Below, one piece after another: positions 10,877-22,657 of a DNA stretch of 64,000 nucleotides (the stretch's first letter is position 1; the number at the start of each line of letters is the position of its first letter). Origin of the DNA: Thiorhodovibrio frisius. Its GTDB lineage: Bacteria; Pseudomonadota; Gammaproteobacteria; Chromatiales; Chromatiaceae. Position numbers and translations under genes: made by a program. The stretch spans positions 4,458,501-4,522,500 of the forward strand of contig NZ_CP121471.1 in NCBI RefSeq assembly GCF_033954835.1, written 5' to 3'. Under the pieces are notes generated by a model. That model was not told where the DNA came from. It saw only the letters and a program-made list of their open reading frames with translations, and made no database searches.

Positions 10877-11206
10877 CTAATCAATATCGTCAGGCCCCAC
10901 CACAAGATCGTACTCTTTCACGTTAAAAGCCGGAAAGGTGTAGGTATCGCCTTCATTGTCCTCAACACGGATATCGAAAATAGGCCCGGAATACCCAGTC
11001 AATATTACACGACCAGTGCTTCCATTCGGCAGTACATTTTCCTCGCCAAGCACATCATCCTGCCACTCATCCGAGTTTCCGGGGCTCACATAAAGGTACT
11101 CAATGGTGTAGCCCGTATTGTTCGTGATATTGACGTAGTAGTCCTCAGCAACGGCGGCCACTGAAAAGCCAAATAAGGCCACGAACAGAAATAGCGTTTT
11201 TTTCAT
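10877..11206 (-). CDS. small exported protein of unknown function between gap and pgk
   Basis: This is a 109-residue protein. It has a clear Sec signal peptide (MKKTLFLFVALFGFSVAAVA, cleavage probably before EDYYV) and an acidic, beta-rich mature part of about 89 residues with no cysteine. I do not recognise a family. The repeated NITNNTGYTIEYLYVSP-like beta pattern and acidic tail resemble small periplasmic or surface proteins. The ATG is adjacent to an AT-rich leader without a strong ribosome site. It is embedded in the tkt-gap-pgk-pyk-fba series on the same strand, 72 bp after gap, so it is probably co-transcribed; a direct role in carbon metabolism is not implied by its export signal. Confidence 0.7.
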   Translation of the reverse strand: MKKTLFLFVALFGFSVAAVAEDYYVNITNNTGYTIEYLYVSPGNSDEWQDDVLGEENVLPNGSTGRVILTGYSGPIFDIRVEDNEGDTYTFPAFNVKEYDLVVGPDDID

Positions 11207-11278
11207 TAGTATATTCGCTCAAACAGAGGTGGCTGGAGCGCCCGCCTGGAGGGCGGGCGCCGGTCGCAAACAGATGGT

Positions 11279-12292
<1,014 letters not shown>

Positions 12293-12350
12293 TCAGTAAG
12301 TGAAATACAGATCATGCTGCTTTTCTTGCGCGCGCTGGTCCACGAAAGAC

Positions 12351-14363
12351 TTAGAGCAGACTTTCAACTGCTGCCGTGACCGCCTCGGCGGTGACGCCGA
12401 AGGCCTTGTAGACATCGCCCGCAGGCGCCGACTCGCCGAAGGTGTCGACACCGATGACCTTGCCATGCATGCCCACATATTTTGGCCATAGGTTGGATAC
12501 GCCAGCCTCGACCGCAACTCGGGCGCGGACGGATTCTGGCAGCACGGCGGCTTTGTAAGCGTCGTCCTGGGCATCGAAGGTATCCATCGATGGCATAGAG
12601 ACCACCCGCACCTTGCGCCCCTTGGCGGTCAGAGCCTCGCAAGCCGCCACGGCCAGCTCGACCTCGGTGCCAGTGCCGATGATGATGGCATCAGGCGTGC
12701 CCTCGCAGTCGCGCAGCACATAACCGCCCTTTTCGATAGCGCGGAGCTGATCCTCCGTCCGGCTCATGTGCGGCGCACCCTGGCGGGAGAAAATCAGCGC
12801 GCTGGGTGCGCCCTGACGCTCGATGGCGCACTTCCAGGCCACCGCGCTTTCGACCGCGTCGCAGGGACGCCAGGTGGACAAGCGCGGGGTCAGGCGCAGT
12901 ATGCTGACCTGTTCGACCGGCTGGTGGGTAGGACCGTCCTCGCCGAGGCCGATGGAATCATGGGTGTAGACAAAGATCGGGGTGATCTTCATCAGCGCCG
13001 CCATGCGCACTGCATTGCGGGCATACTCCATGAACATCAGGAAGGTCGCGCCATAGGGCTTGAAACCGCCGTGCAGCGTCAGGCCGTTCATGATGGCGGA
13101 CATGCCGAACTCGCGCACGCCGTAGTAAATGTAGTTGCCGCTGGCATTCTTGGGACCGACACCCTTGCAGCCCTTCCACAGCGTCAAGTTAGAGCCGGCG
13201 AGATCAGCCGAGCCGCCGAGCAATTCCGGCAGCAGCGGGCCAAAGCCATTGAGCGCGTTCTGCGAGGCCTTGCGGGTAGCGATCTTCTCAGCCTTGGCAT
13301 CGACTTCCTTGATGAACTCCCACGCCTTGGCATCGAAGTCATCCGGCAGTTCGCCGGCCATGCGCCGCTCGAACTCGGCGGCTTCGCTCGGGTGGGCGCT
13401 CTTGTAGGCGGCGAAGCGCTTGTTCCAGTCCTTTTCCAGATCGGCACCGCGCGCCTTGGCGCTCCAACCCTCGTAGATAGCTTTCGGAATCTCAAAGGGG
13501 GGATGGGTCCAACCAAGCTTCTCGCGGGTCAAGGCAATTTCGTCATCACCGAGCGGCGCGCCGTGACACTCTTCCTTGCCCTGCTTATTGGGCGAGCCAA
13601 AGCCGATAATGGTCTGACAGCAGATCAGGGTGGGCTTGTCGCTGACCGCGCGCGCGGCCTCAATTGCCACCTTCAGCGCCTCGGCATCATGGCCATCGAC
13701 CTTGGGGATCACATGCCAGCCATAGGCATCAAAACGCTTGGGCGTATCATCGAGGAACCAGGCTGGGGTATCGCCATGGCCGCGCACTTCGCCGTCGATA
13801 GAAATATTGTTGTCGTCATAGAAAGCGATCAACTTGCCCAGCCCCAGAGCACCAGCCAGCGAGCAGGACTCGTGGGAGACACCTTCCATCAGGCAGCCAT
13901 CGCCCAGAAACACATAGGTATTGTGATCGACGATCTCATGACCCGGCTTATTGAACTGGGCGGCCAGAATTTTCTCGGCCAGCGCCATGCCAACGCCATT
14001 GGTAATTCCCTGCCCGAGCGGACCTGTGGTGGTCTCGACGCCCGGCGCGTAGCCATATTCCGGATGACCCGGAGTTCTGGAATGCAATTGGCGGAACTGT
14101 TTTAAGTCCTCAATGCTCAAATCGTAACCTGTGAGATGAAGCAAAGAGTAGATCAGCATGGAGCCATGGCCGTTCGACAACACGAATCGATCCCGATTAG
14201 CCCAGTTGGGGTTAGCAGGATTGTGCTGCATGAAGTCGTTCCACAGCACCTCGGCGATATCTGCCATGCCCATGGGCGCGCCGGGATGACCCGACTTGGC
14301 CTTCTGTACGGCATCCATACTGAGCGCACGGATGGCGTTCGCGAGTTCTTTGCGTGAGGACAT
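12351..14363 (-). CDS. tkt: transketolase
   Basis: This ThDP enzyme transfers two-carbon units between sugar phosphates in the Calvin and pentose phosphate cycles. Its 670 residues include [18 protein letters not shown], the ThDP-binding [12 protein letters not shown], the central domain [18 protein letters not shown], and the C-terminal domain ending VTAAVESLL. An AGGGAGGGG site lies just before the ATG at 14363. It is the first gene of the minus-strand carbon cluster, so the promoter of the whole series probably lies in the 440-bp region 14364-14806; no CbbR site could be identified by eye. Confidence 0.96.
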   Translation of the reverse strand: MSSRKELANAIRALSMDAVQKAKSGHPGAPMGMADIAEVLWNDFMQHNPANPNWANRDRFVLSNGHGSMLIYSLLHLTGYDLSIEDLKQFRQLHSRTPGHPEYGYAPGVETTTGPLGQGITNGVGMALAEKILAAQFNKPGHEIVDHNTYVFLGDGCLMEGVSHESCSLAGALGLGKLIAFYDDNNISIDGEVRGHGDTPAWFLDDTPKRFDAYGWHVIPKVDGHDAEALKVAIEAARAVSDKPTLICCQTIIGFGSPNKQGKEECHGAPLGDDEIALTREKLGWTHPPFEIPKAIYEGWSAKARGADLEKDWNKRFAAYKSAHPSEAAEFERRMAGELPDDFDAKAWEFIKEVDAKAEKIATRKASQNALNGFGPLLPELLGGSADLAGSNLTLWKGCKGVGPKNASGNYIYYGVREFGMSAIMNGLTLHGGFKPYGATFLMFMEYARNAVRMAALMKITPIFVYTHDSIGLGEDGPTHQPVEQVSILRLTPRLSTWRPCDAVESAVAWKCAIERQGAPSALIFSRQGAPHMSRTEDQLRAIEKGGYVLRDCEGTPDAIIIGTGTEVELAVAACEALTAKGRKVRVVSMPSMDTFDAQDDAYKAAVLPESVRARVAVEAGVSNLWPKYVGMHGKVIGVDTFGESAPAGDVYKAFGVTAEAVTAAVESLL

Positions 14364-14806
14364 GAGCCCCTCCCTAGAAGTAAGGTTTAATCAATGCGAT
14401 AAGAATTCGGTGCGCGCGTCTGGCCATCCTAAGCCGTCTAAACCGAAGCCGTCCGGGGCACCCCATGGGAAAACTGGCGACCGGGCCGAGATCGCTGAAG
14501 AGCGCGGCAAGGCAACTCAGCCCAAGCCGCCGACGCCCAATCTGAAATCCCGCCACACGGGAAAAACGCGCGACATAAAAACCGACATATTAAGTAGGAA
14601 TGCCCCACAGGAGCAACTTTTTCCGAACAGGCACCAAATGCCTCGGACGCTCCGGCTTTCCGGAGCTGCCCAATATCCACCCATCAAATCAGTCGGTTGG
14701 GCCTTAAATGCTCCGCTCGTCGTCTAAGCCTGGCAAGCCTAAGGCGCATGGTCCCGCACCCCCGGAGAATGAATCTCTTTGATTAGGGTAAGTCCCCGCA
14801 GCCGCC
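14364..14806. other. intergenic region upstream of tkt
   Basis: About 440 bp between the tkt start and the stop of the thioredoxin-like gene. No supported coding sequence. It should hold the tkt-cluster promoter and contains interspersed repeat copy B at 14738-14790. Confidence 0.5.
14738..14790 (+). repeat. interspersed repeat, copy B
   Basis: It aligns with copies A and C: GCCTAAGGCGCATGGTCCCG, then CACCCCCGGAGAATGAATC and a GATTAGGGTAA tail. As with copy A, it ends just short of the stop codon of a minus-strand gene (17 bp from the thioredoxin-like gene). Confidence 0.6.
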
Positions 14807-15364
14807 TCAGTCTTCCCGCCACTTAATGGAACAGCCGACACTGGGAATCTGCTTCTCCGGGCCCTTGCCGGTCTCGGCCACTTGCTTCATGCCCTCGAAA
14901 AGGTCGCGACGCACGCCCTCGGGCGCGGCTTCCTTGCGGCTTTCATCCAGCCGCCCGCGATACTGAAGCTCAAGCTGTCCGTTGTAACCAAAAAAGTCAG
15001 GCGTACAGATGGCACCGAAGGTTTTGGCTACTTGCTGGGTCTCATCGAGCAGATAGGGAAAAGGAAACTGAAATTGCTCGGCAACCTGCTTCATGTTCTC
15101 AAACGAATCCTCGGGATAGTCGGTCGGATCGTTCGACATAATGGCGACGCAGTTGACGCCGAGCTCGGCCAGTTCACGCGCATCACGCACGATCCGCTCG
15201 CGCACTGCCTGCACATAGGGGCAATGATTGCAGATGAACATCACCAGGAGCCCCTTGGGGCCCTTGCAGTCATCGCGCGTCCAGGTCTTGCCATCCACGC
15301 CCGGCAGGGAAAAATCCGGAGCGGGCAGACCGAATTCGCACACCGGTGTTTCGAGTGAAACCAT
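14807..15364 (-). CDS. thioredoxin-fold (AhpC/TSA-like) redox protein
   Basis: The 185-residue protein has a thioredoxin fold: PAPDFSLPGVDGKTW, then the active-site segment FICNHCPYVQAV with a CxxC pair at about residues 47-50. Later come PDFFGYNGQLELQYRGRLDE and a conserved cysteine near the C-terminus (PSVGCSIKWR). This pattern belongs to the widespread soluble redoxin family whose active site reads CNHCP. There is no signal peptide if the ATG at 15364 is used; longer readings are poorly supported. It is probably a cytosolic thiol oxidoreductase or peroxiredoxin-like protein. It is monocistronic and divergent from metK. Confidence 0.82.
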   Translation of the reverse strand: MVSLETPVCEFGLPAPDFSLPGVDGKTWTRDDCKGPKGLLVMFICNHCPYVQAVRERIVRDARELAELGVNCVAIMSNDPTDYPEDSFENMKQVAEQFQFPFPYLLDETQQVAKTFGAICTPDFFGYNGQLELQYRGRLDESRKEAAPEGVRRDLFEGMKQVAETGKGPEKQIPSVGCSIKWRED

Positions 15365-15752
15365 GCTCTGACTCCCCAGGCGAGAGCGCCTGACAGATTG
15401 TTCAAAAATTAGCCGTTTAATGGTACCGGAAAGCTCAGATATCCCCAAACCTGATCGCACGCTCGCACCCGACCCGCTGCCCCCGCAAACAAACACTATA
15501 CGGATGCAACCGGCAACTTCCGGAACGCAATATTACTTTAAAAAACAAGAGTCAAGCGCGTCAGAATAGTTGACTGACCGCTGCGCGCCTTTTGCATTCT
15601 GGACGCCTCTGCGGTTACACTGGGGAACTCACCTTCCTTGAGGGCGGCCAATCAGTGGCCAACTTTCTGCCCTCCCATCAACCGACGCCACGCAACATCC
15701 AGCGCGCTTGCGCGGGTGCTTTAGGCTTCAACATCCGACAGGAAACCCAACC
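15365..15752. other. divergent promoter region between redoxin gene and metK
   Basis: About 390 bp without a coding sequence. A TTGACT hexamer at 15570-15575 could be a -35 box for metK, but no good -10 box follows at the right distance. I see no SAM riboswitch here. Confidence 0.4.
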
Positions 15753-16922
<1,170 letters not shown>

Positions 16923-16988
16923 CACTAGATGCTGGTTTGACCAACGAGGAATTCAAACGCCTACTTAAATCACGCATCCAACCCTCCC

Positions 16989-17092
16989 TTCCGAGGAGCG
17001 CTGCAACCCACCCTGGATTCTCAAATGGATCATCAAGGGCAAGGGCCAGGCTCGGAAGCTGGAGCCCCAACAATTACAACGGCGCTCACTCA
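16989..17092 (+). promoter_or_regulatory. SAH riboswitch (ahcY leader)
   Basis: The core matches the S-adenosylhomocysteine riboswitch. CCGAGGAGCGCTGCAACCC at 16991-17009 gives a P1 half CCGAG that pairs with CTCGG at 17051-17055. The later AACGGCGCTCACT at 17079-17091 pairs with GAGCGC to form the pseudoknot. It ends about 25 bases before the ahcY start, overlapping the region of its ribosome site. Known members switch ahcY on when SAH accumulates. Confidence 0.92.
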
Positions 17093-17116
17093 CGATTCAT
17101 CAGGAGCTGATTAACC

Positions 17117-18538
17117 ATGAGTGAGTTTACTGACTACAAAGTCGCCGACCTGTCCCTCGCCGATTTCGGCCGCAAAGAAATGGTCATTGCCGAGACCGAA
17201 ATGCCTGGTCTGATGGCACTGCGCAAAAAATACGGCCCCGAAAAGCCGCTGAAAGGCGCGCGCATCACCGGCAGCCTGCACATGACCATCCAGACCGCGG
17301 TGCTGATCGAGACCCTGGTCGAACTCGGCGCCGAAGTGCGCTGGTGTTCCTGCAACATCTTCTCCACCCAAGACCATGCCGCCGCTGCTATCGCCGCGCG
17401 CGATATCCCAGTCTATGCCTGGAAGGGCGAGACCCTGGAAGAGTACTGGTGGTGCACCGAGCAGGTCATCAACTGGCCGGACGGCCCCAATGGAGAAAAA
17501 AGGGGTCCGAACATGATCCTCGACGACGGCGGCGACGCCACTCTGCTCGTCCACAAGGGCGTTGAGTACGAAAAAGCCGGCAGCGTGCCCAAGGCGACCG
17601 CAGACGATAATGAAGAATGGACGGCAGTACTCGGCGTGCTGGGCCGGACCTTCGAGCGCGACCGCGAGCATTGGCACAAAATGGCCAAGGGTATCAAGGG
17701 CGTGACCGAGGAGACCACCACCGGCGTGCATCGTCTCTATGAGATGTTCAAAAACGGCACTCTGCTGTTCCCGGCGATGAACGTCAATGACTCGGTCACC
17801 AAGTCCAAGTTCGACAACCTCTACGGCTGCCGCGAGTCTCTGGTCGACGCCATCAAGCGCGCCACCGATGTGATGATCGCCGGCAAGGTCGGCATCGTCT
17901 GTGGCTATGGCGACGTCGGCAAAGGCTCGGCTGCCGCCCTGCGCGCACTCGGCGCCACCGTCTGGGTCACTGAGATCGACCCCATCTGTGCTCTACAGGC
18001 GGCCATGGAAGGCTACCGTGTGGTGCGCCTTGATGAAGTCGCCAACCAGGGCGATATTTTCGTCACCACCACCGGCAACCTGGACATCATCACCCATGAC
18101 CACATGGCAGCGATGAAGGACCAGGCAATTGTCTGCAACATCGGCCACTTCGATAACGAGATTCAGGTTCAGAGTCTCGCAAAATACGAGTGGGTCAATA
18201 TCAAGCCGCAGGTCGATCAGATCATCTTCCCCGACGGTCATCGCATCACCCTGCTCGCACAAGGGCGGCTGGTGAACCTTGGCTGCGCAACCGGGCATCC
18301 GAGCTTCGTGATGTCCAACTCCTTCACCAACCAGGTACTGGCGCAGATTGAGATCTTCACCAAGCCGGACGAGTATCCGACCGGCGTCTATGTGCTGCCC
18401 AAGCATCTCGACGAGGAAGTCGCGCGGCTGCATCTGGAAAAAATCGGCGTCAAGCTGACCAAACTCCGCCCCGACCAGGCGGACTACATCGGCGTCAGCG
18501 TCGACGGCCCCTACAAGGCCGAGCACTACCGCTACTGA
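17117..18538 (+). CDS. ahcY: adenosylhomocysteinase
   Basis: This NAD-containing enzyme hydrolyses S-adenosylhomocysteine to homocysteine and adenosine, which removes the product that inhibits methyltransferases. Its 473 residues include [13 protein letters not shown] near the N-terminus, the substrate segment [16 protein letters not shown], and the NAD fold [13 protein letters not shown]. The C-terminus ends [11 protein letters not shown], the invariant lysine-tyrosine tail of the family. It is controlled by the SAH riboswitch immediately upstream and followed by a perfect 12-bp hairpin before metF. Confidence 0.97.
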   Translation: MSEFTDYKVADLSLADFGRKEMVIAETEMPGLMALRKKYGPEKPLKGARITGSLHMTIQTAVLIETLVELGAEVRWCSCNIFSTQDHAAAAIAARDIPVYAWKGETLEEYWWCTEQVINWPDGPNGEKRGPNMILDDGGDATLLVHKGVEYEKAGSVPKATADDNEEWTAVLGVLGRTFERDREHWHKMAKGIKGVTEETTTGVHRLYEMFKNGTLLFPAMNVNDSVTKSKFDNLYGCRESLVDAIKRATDVMIAGKVGIVCGYGDVGKGSAAALRALGATVWVTEIDPICALQAAMEGYRVVRLDEVANQGDIFVTTTGNLDIITHDHMAAMKDQAIVCNIGHFDNEIQVQSLAKYEWVNIKPQVDQIIFPDGHRITLLAQGRLVNLGCATGHPSFVMSNSFTNQVLAQIEIFTKPDEYPTGVYVLPKHLDEEVARLHLEKIGVKLTKLRPDQADYIGVSVDGPYKAEHYRY

Positions 18539-18544
18539 GCCGGA

Positions 18545-18573
18545 AGCCTTCCCCAAGCACTTTGGGGAAGGCT
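18545..18573 (+). terminator. strong hairpin after ahcY
   Basis: A perfect 12-bp stem (AGCCTTCCCCAA with TTGGGGAAGGCT) around a 5-base loop starts 6 bases after the ahcY stop codon. There is no real T-tract (GACTTAAAT follows), so it may stabilise the 3' end or reduce rather than abolish read-through into metF. Confidence 0.6.
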
Positions 18574-18675
18574 GACTTAAATACGGGCGACCTGGGAGAG
18601 GCAACTTGGTGGGTAACCTCCAGATCGCCCAATCCCCGCGCGCCCACTCCCGCTCACTATCGCGAAGGCCATACC

Positions 18676-19554
18676 ATGACCAAGCATCTGCAAGACACCC
18701 TGAGCTTCGAGGTGTTTCCGCCCAAGACGGACGAGGGGATGACCAAGCTCAAACGCGCGGTCACCCAACTGAATCAGCTCAAACCACTCTACTTTTCATG
18801 CACCTACGGCGCCGGCGGTTCCACCCGCGAGCGCACCTTCGAGACTGTCTCCTGGCTGCGCGAACAAGGCATCGAAACCGCGCCCCATCTTGCCTGCATC
18901 GGTTCCGGCAAGGAGGAAATCCGCGACATTGTCGAGCACTACAGCCAACAGGGCATCACCCGCCTGGTGGCACTGCGCGGCGATCTGCCCTCCGGCATGG
19001 GTCGACCCGACCGCGGCACCTTTCGCTATGCCAGCGAACTGGTCGCATATCTACGCGAAGCCTATGGCCAGCAATTCAGCATCGAAGTGGCCGCCTACCC
19101 GGAATTCCACCCACAGGCCGCCTCAGCCAGCGCCGACCTAGAGCACTTCAAGCACAAGGTGGCCTGCGGCGCGGACACCGCTATCACCCAATACTTCTAC
19201 AACGCCGATGCCTACTTCGCCTTTGTCGACGCCTGCGAAAAACAGGGCATCGCCGTGCCCATTATTCCCGGCATCATGCCCATCACCAATTACTCCCAGC
19301 TCGCGCGCTTCTCAGACGCCTGCGGGGCCGAAATCCCGCGTTGGATACGCCGCCGGCTGGAAGCCTTCGGCGAAGACCGCGAGGCCATCCGCGCCTTCGG
19401 CCACGACGTCGTGCTCAAGCTGTGCGAGCGCCTAGTCGCCGGCGGCGCTCCGGGGCTGCACTTCTACACCATGAATCAGGCCAAGCCCATCCTGGCGCTA
19501 TGCACCGACCTCGGCGTCACGCCAAAGCTAGCCGGGGATGCGGCGGCAGATTAA
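18676..19554 (+). CDS. metF: methylenetetrahydrofolate reductase
   Basis: This FAD enzyme reduces methylene-THF to methyl-THF, the methyl donor for methionine synthesis. Its 292 residues start MTKHLQDTLSFEVFPPKT, the typical FExFPP motif. They contain CTYGAGGSTRERT, HLACIGSGKEEI, ALRGDLPSG, and ITQYFYNADAYF, then PIIPGIMPITNY. The ATG at 18676 is used rather than the upstream extension. It is third in the metK-ahcY-metF methyl-cycle unit, 137 bp after ahcY, and is closed by a T-rich terminator at 19777-19810. Confidence 0.96.
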   Translation: MTKHLQDTLSFEVFPPKTDEGMTKLKRAVTQLNQLKPLYFSCTYGAGGSTRERTFETVSWLREQGIETAPHLACIGSGKEEIRDIVEHYSQQGITRLVALRGDLPSGMGRPDRGTFRYASELVAYLREAYGQQFSIEVAAYPEFHPQAASASADLEHFKHKVACGADTAITQYFYNADAYFAFVDACEKQGIAVPIIPGIMPITNYSQLARFSDACGAEIPRWIRRRLEAFGEDREAIRAFGHDVVLKLCERLVAGGAPGLHFYTMNQAKPILALCTDLGVTPKLAGDAAAD

Positions 19555-19758
19555 GGGTGGATTAACCTCGGTGTCGCGATCAAGTATCCCAGCGGCCCGC
19601 TTGTTGCGGCGAGATGATTCGCCGAAGCGGAGTTGACCGATACGACCTTGAGGATTGCTCGCAAAATCAACCAAGCCCGGATCGGCCACAACCCAAAGTA
19701 ACTGCGAATTGTCAGCGACAAGCGCCCGGATGCTTTTTACAGTGGTAGCCGAAATCAT
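19528..19758 (-). CDS. small protein of unknown function, antisense to the metF 3' end
   Basis: This is a possible 76-residue gene. Its main support is a very good ribosome site: AAGGAGG lies 5 bases before the ATG at 19758. The product starts MISATTVKSIRALVADNSQ, is basic toward the C-terminus, and has no recognisable domain or membrane segment. Its last 27 bases overlap the metF 3' end on the opposite strand. The metF terminator hairpin sits just upstream of its start, so a promoter would have to lie within or beyond that hairpin. It could be a remnant rather than an active gene. Confidence 0.4.
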   Translation of the reverse strand: MISATTVKSIRALVADNSQLLWVVADPGLVDFASNPQGRIGQLRFGESSRRNKRAAGILDRDTEVNPPLICRRIPG

Positions 19759-19776
19759 CCACTCCTCCTTGGATTT

Positions 19777-19810
19777 GGCCGCCCCACGCCTGTGGCGCGG
19801 CCTATTTTTT
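19777..19810 (+). terminator. Rho-independent terminator for the metK-ahcY-metF unit
   Basis: GGCCGC and CCAC pair with GTGG and GCGGCC around a short loop (19777-19802) with one mismatch, followed by TATTTTTT at 19803-19810. It lies about 220 bp after the metF stop codon on the plus strand. Confidence 0.75.
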
Positions 19811-20034
19811 GCGCCCCACAGCCGCTCAGCCAATCCGCAAAATTTAGCCGACACCGGGTCCAAAACATAGCCATTTATCGATAGATCGCACGCTCAACAT
19901 CTATCATCAACGATGGCGGCATGGGTTAATCTAAGCGGTCAAATCGGCGATGAAACAAGCCTCCCGCGCGCTTCATGCTGCGCCCTGCCCCGAATGCCGC
20001 AAGCCCCAACAGTCAGTCGAATCTGGTGAGTCCG

Positions 20035-22134
20035 ATGAAATCTCCGCTCCTGCTGGCCCTGCTCCCCTTCCTGCGCTGGTTCCCCATGACCCGCGTCACA
20101 CTGCAAGCCGACTTGATCGCCGGCATCACAGTCGCACTGGTGCTGGTACCACAGAGCATGGCCTATGCCCAGCTTGCCGGACTGCCGGTGGTCTATGGGC
20201 TCTATGCTTCCTTCGTTCCCGTCATCATCGCCTCGCTGTGGGGTTCGTCCAACCAACTCCACACCGGCCCGGTGGCCATGCTCTCGCTCATGTCCGCTGC
20301 CGCGGTGCTGCCGCTGGCCGCTTTCGGCAGTAAAGAATTCCTGCAACTGTCCATTATGCTCGCGCTCATGGTCGGAGTGCTGCGCCTGCTGCTCGGACTG
20401 CTGCGCTTGGGCATCATCGCCAATTTTCTATCGAGCCCGGTCATCATCGGCTTCACCAATGCCGCCGCCCTGATCATCGGCCTGTCACAGCTCAGTAAGG
20501 TGCTCAATGTGCCCTTCCCGCGCACCGACAGTTTCGTGGTCGATCTCTGGACAGTGATTGAGCAATTACCCAGCTCCCATCTGCCAACCGTGCTGTTCGC
20601 GCTCGCCACGGTCGCCATCATTGTGGGCACCAAGAAGATCGCCCCCAAGTTGCCCGGCGTGCTGCTTGCCGTGGTTCTCGCCACCCTTGTCAGCTGGCTG
20701 ATCGGCTTTGAGCGCAACCAAGTCGTCAGCGTCGATGCCATTCAGGACCCCGCCGCGCGCCAGCTCGCATTGGACTACGCATCCAACGCGCGCGCCATCG
20801 ACGCGCTCGGGCGCAACACCGCCAGCATCGCGCAGGACATCCGCGAACTGGCCAAAGCCAAAGACAACGACCGCTTCGGCGAACTCGCCCTGATGGAAGC
20901 CGACCTGCGCGTGCTAAACCGCGACATGGAACACCGCAAACTCTCCAACAATGAGCGCCAGGTCGACCTGCACAGAATGCGCTTCGAGCATGCCGTCACC
21001 TCTGATGGCCAGGACATCTTCTTCCGTCGAGGCCAAACCCCACCCGGGATTACCGCAGATAGCCACACCTGGCGCATCAGCAAAGTCCAGGATGACAACA
21101 TCACCTTCATGGGCGGCGGCGCCGTGGTCGGCACCATTCCCGCAGGCCTGCCCCAGTTTCATCTGCCAAGCTTCAAACTCGACTTCTTCTGGGCCCTGCT
21201 GCCCTCGGCACTGGTCATGGCGCTGATCGGCTTCATGGAGGCCACCTCCATCTCCAAAGCCATCGCGGCCCAAACCAAAGAGCGGGTTGATACCAGCAAG
21301 GAACTCATCGGCCAGGGCCTGGCTAACATCGTCGGCAGTTTCTTCAGCTCCTTCACCGTTAGCGGCTCTTTCTCGCGCTCGGCGGTGGCGGCCAAAACCG
21401 GCGCCAAGACCGGGCTCTTCGCCATCTTCAGCGCCATCGCCGTGATGCTGGTGCTGCTATACCTGACGCCACTGCTCTACCACCTGCCGCAAGCGGTACT
21501 GGCAGTCATCGTCATGATGGCGGTGTTCGGGCTGATCAACATCCGCGCCCTGATCCGCGCCTGGCGCATCGAGCGGCAGGAAGCCATCGCCGGTTTGGTC
21601 ACCTTCGCCGCCACCCTGGCCATGGCGCCGCAACTCGCCAATGGCATCCTGCTCGGCGGTGGCCTGGCCATCATTTTATGGATGCTGCGCACCATGAAAC
21701 CGCGCACCACCATTCTTGGCCGCGACGCCGACGGCACCCTGGCCGGTGCCGCCGAAAACAACCTGCCACCCTTAGGGAAAAACTTCATCGCCGTGCGCTT
21801 TGACGGCTCGCTCAACTTCGTCAACGCATCTCACTTCGAGGACATGTTGCTCGAAGCTCGCATGCAAAACCCCCAGGCCAAGGCCGTGCTGGTCATCGGC
21901 AGCGGCATCAACGCCATCGACGTCTCCGGCGAAGAACGCCTACGCGATGTCATCGACACCTACCGCGACAATGGCATCGAAATCTACTTCTCCAGCCTCA
22001 AAGCCCAGGTTTACGAAGCCCTGGAACGCGGGCGCCTGTTCGACATGCTCGGGCGCGACCATTTCTTCCGCACGAAAGAACGTGCGCTCATCTTCATGGA
22101 AAGCACCTACGACAGCGACACCCTGACGGCCTGA
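20035..22134 (+). CDS. SulP-family anion permease with STAS domain and a central insertion
   Basis: This inner-membrane transporter has the SulP fold: ADLIAGITVALVLVPQSMAYA and GPVAMLSLMSAAAVLP near the N-terminus, many hydrophobic helices, and a C-terminal STAS domain (about residues 585-690, with FDGSLNFVNASHFEDML and SGINAIDVSGEERL). Substrates in the family include sulfate, bicarbonate and other anions. The oddity is a hydrophilic, helical insertion of about 130 residues (about 235-365) between membrane segments, rich in R, D and Q. I chose the ATG at 20035, preceded by GGTGAG. In a sulfur-oxidising autotroph either sulfate or bicarbonate is a plausible cargo, and nothing in the sequence decides. 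Confidence 0.88.
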   Translation: MKSPLLLALLPFLRWFPMTRVTLQADLIAGITVALVLVPQSMAYAQLAGLPVVYGLYASFVPVIIASLWGSSNQLHTGPVAMLSLMSAAAVLPLAAFGSKEFLQLSIMLALMVGVLRLLLGLLRLGIIANFLSSPVIIGFTNAAALIIGLSQLSKVLNVPFPRTDSFVVDLWTVIEQLPSSHLPTVLFALATVAIIVGTKKIAPKLPGVLLAVVLATLVSWLIGFERNQVVSVDAIQDPAARQLALDYASNARAIDALGRNTASIAQDIRELAKAKDNDRFGELALMEADLRVLNRDMEHRKLSNNERQVDLHRMRFEHAVTSDGQDIFFRRGQTPPGITADSHTWRISKVQDDNITFMGGGAVVGTIPAGLPQFHLPSFKLDFFWALLPSALVMALIGFMEATSISKAIAAQTKERVDTSKELIGQGLANIVGSFFSSFTVSGSFSRSAVAAKTGAKTGLFAIFSAIAVMLVLLYLTPLLYHLPQAVLAVIVMMAVFGLINIRALIRAWRIERQEAIAGLVTFAATLAMAPQLANGILLGGGLAIILWMLRTMKPRTTILGRDADGTLAGAAENNLPPLGKNFIAVRFDGSLNFVNASHFEDMLLEARMQNPQAKAVLVIGSGINAIDVSGEERLRDVIDTYRDNGIEIYFSSLKAQVYEALERGRLFDMLGRDHFFRTKERALIFMESTYDSDTLTA

Positions 22135-22311
22135 GCAAACCGAAAGCTCACCCAGGCTCAGACCACCTGATCCGAGCCGCTGTCGCAGCCTCTAACAGGC
22201 GCCCCGATTCCCTACTGCGGGGCAACGATCATCACCGCACTGGCCAGCCCCGCCCTGGTCAACTAAACTTCGCACTTGGCGCTGGCCCCAACCAGCGCTC
22301 CCACCTCTCAC

Positions 22312-22396
<85 letters not shown>

Positions 22397-22657
22397 TCTG
22401 CATTCAACGGGCGCCACTAGCGCCAACTCGTCCCAAGATGGATGCAAGTCTCGGAAAATCTCTGGCAGCAACCTTTGGCTGGCTCGGATTGCTGGATCTA
22501 TCTGCATCGATCATGGTTCCCATCGGGGACGCAGGAATTTCTAGCGCTCTGGCAAAAAGCAGCCTGACTGAGGTTCGCCGCAGTATGACCATTTGGCTTG
22601 CATCGATGCGCCAGCAGCGCATAATGCGGCCCTTTTGCTGAGCTTTAAGGAGTCCAT

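Noticed and set aside
12768-14105. A 445-codon plus-strand open frame opposite tkt
   Set aside because: It is a codon-bias shadow of tkt: the composition is biased, there is no family resemblance, and tkt is certain on the other strand.
15365-15752. SAM riboswitch upstream of metK
   Set aside because: None of the SAM-I, SAM-II or SAM-IV core motifs could be seen.
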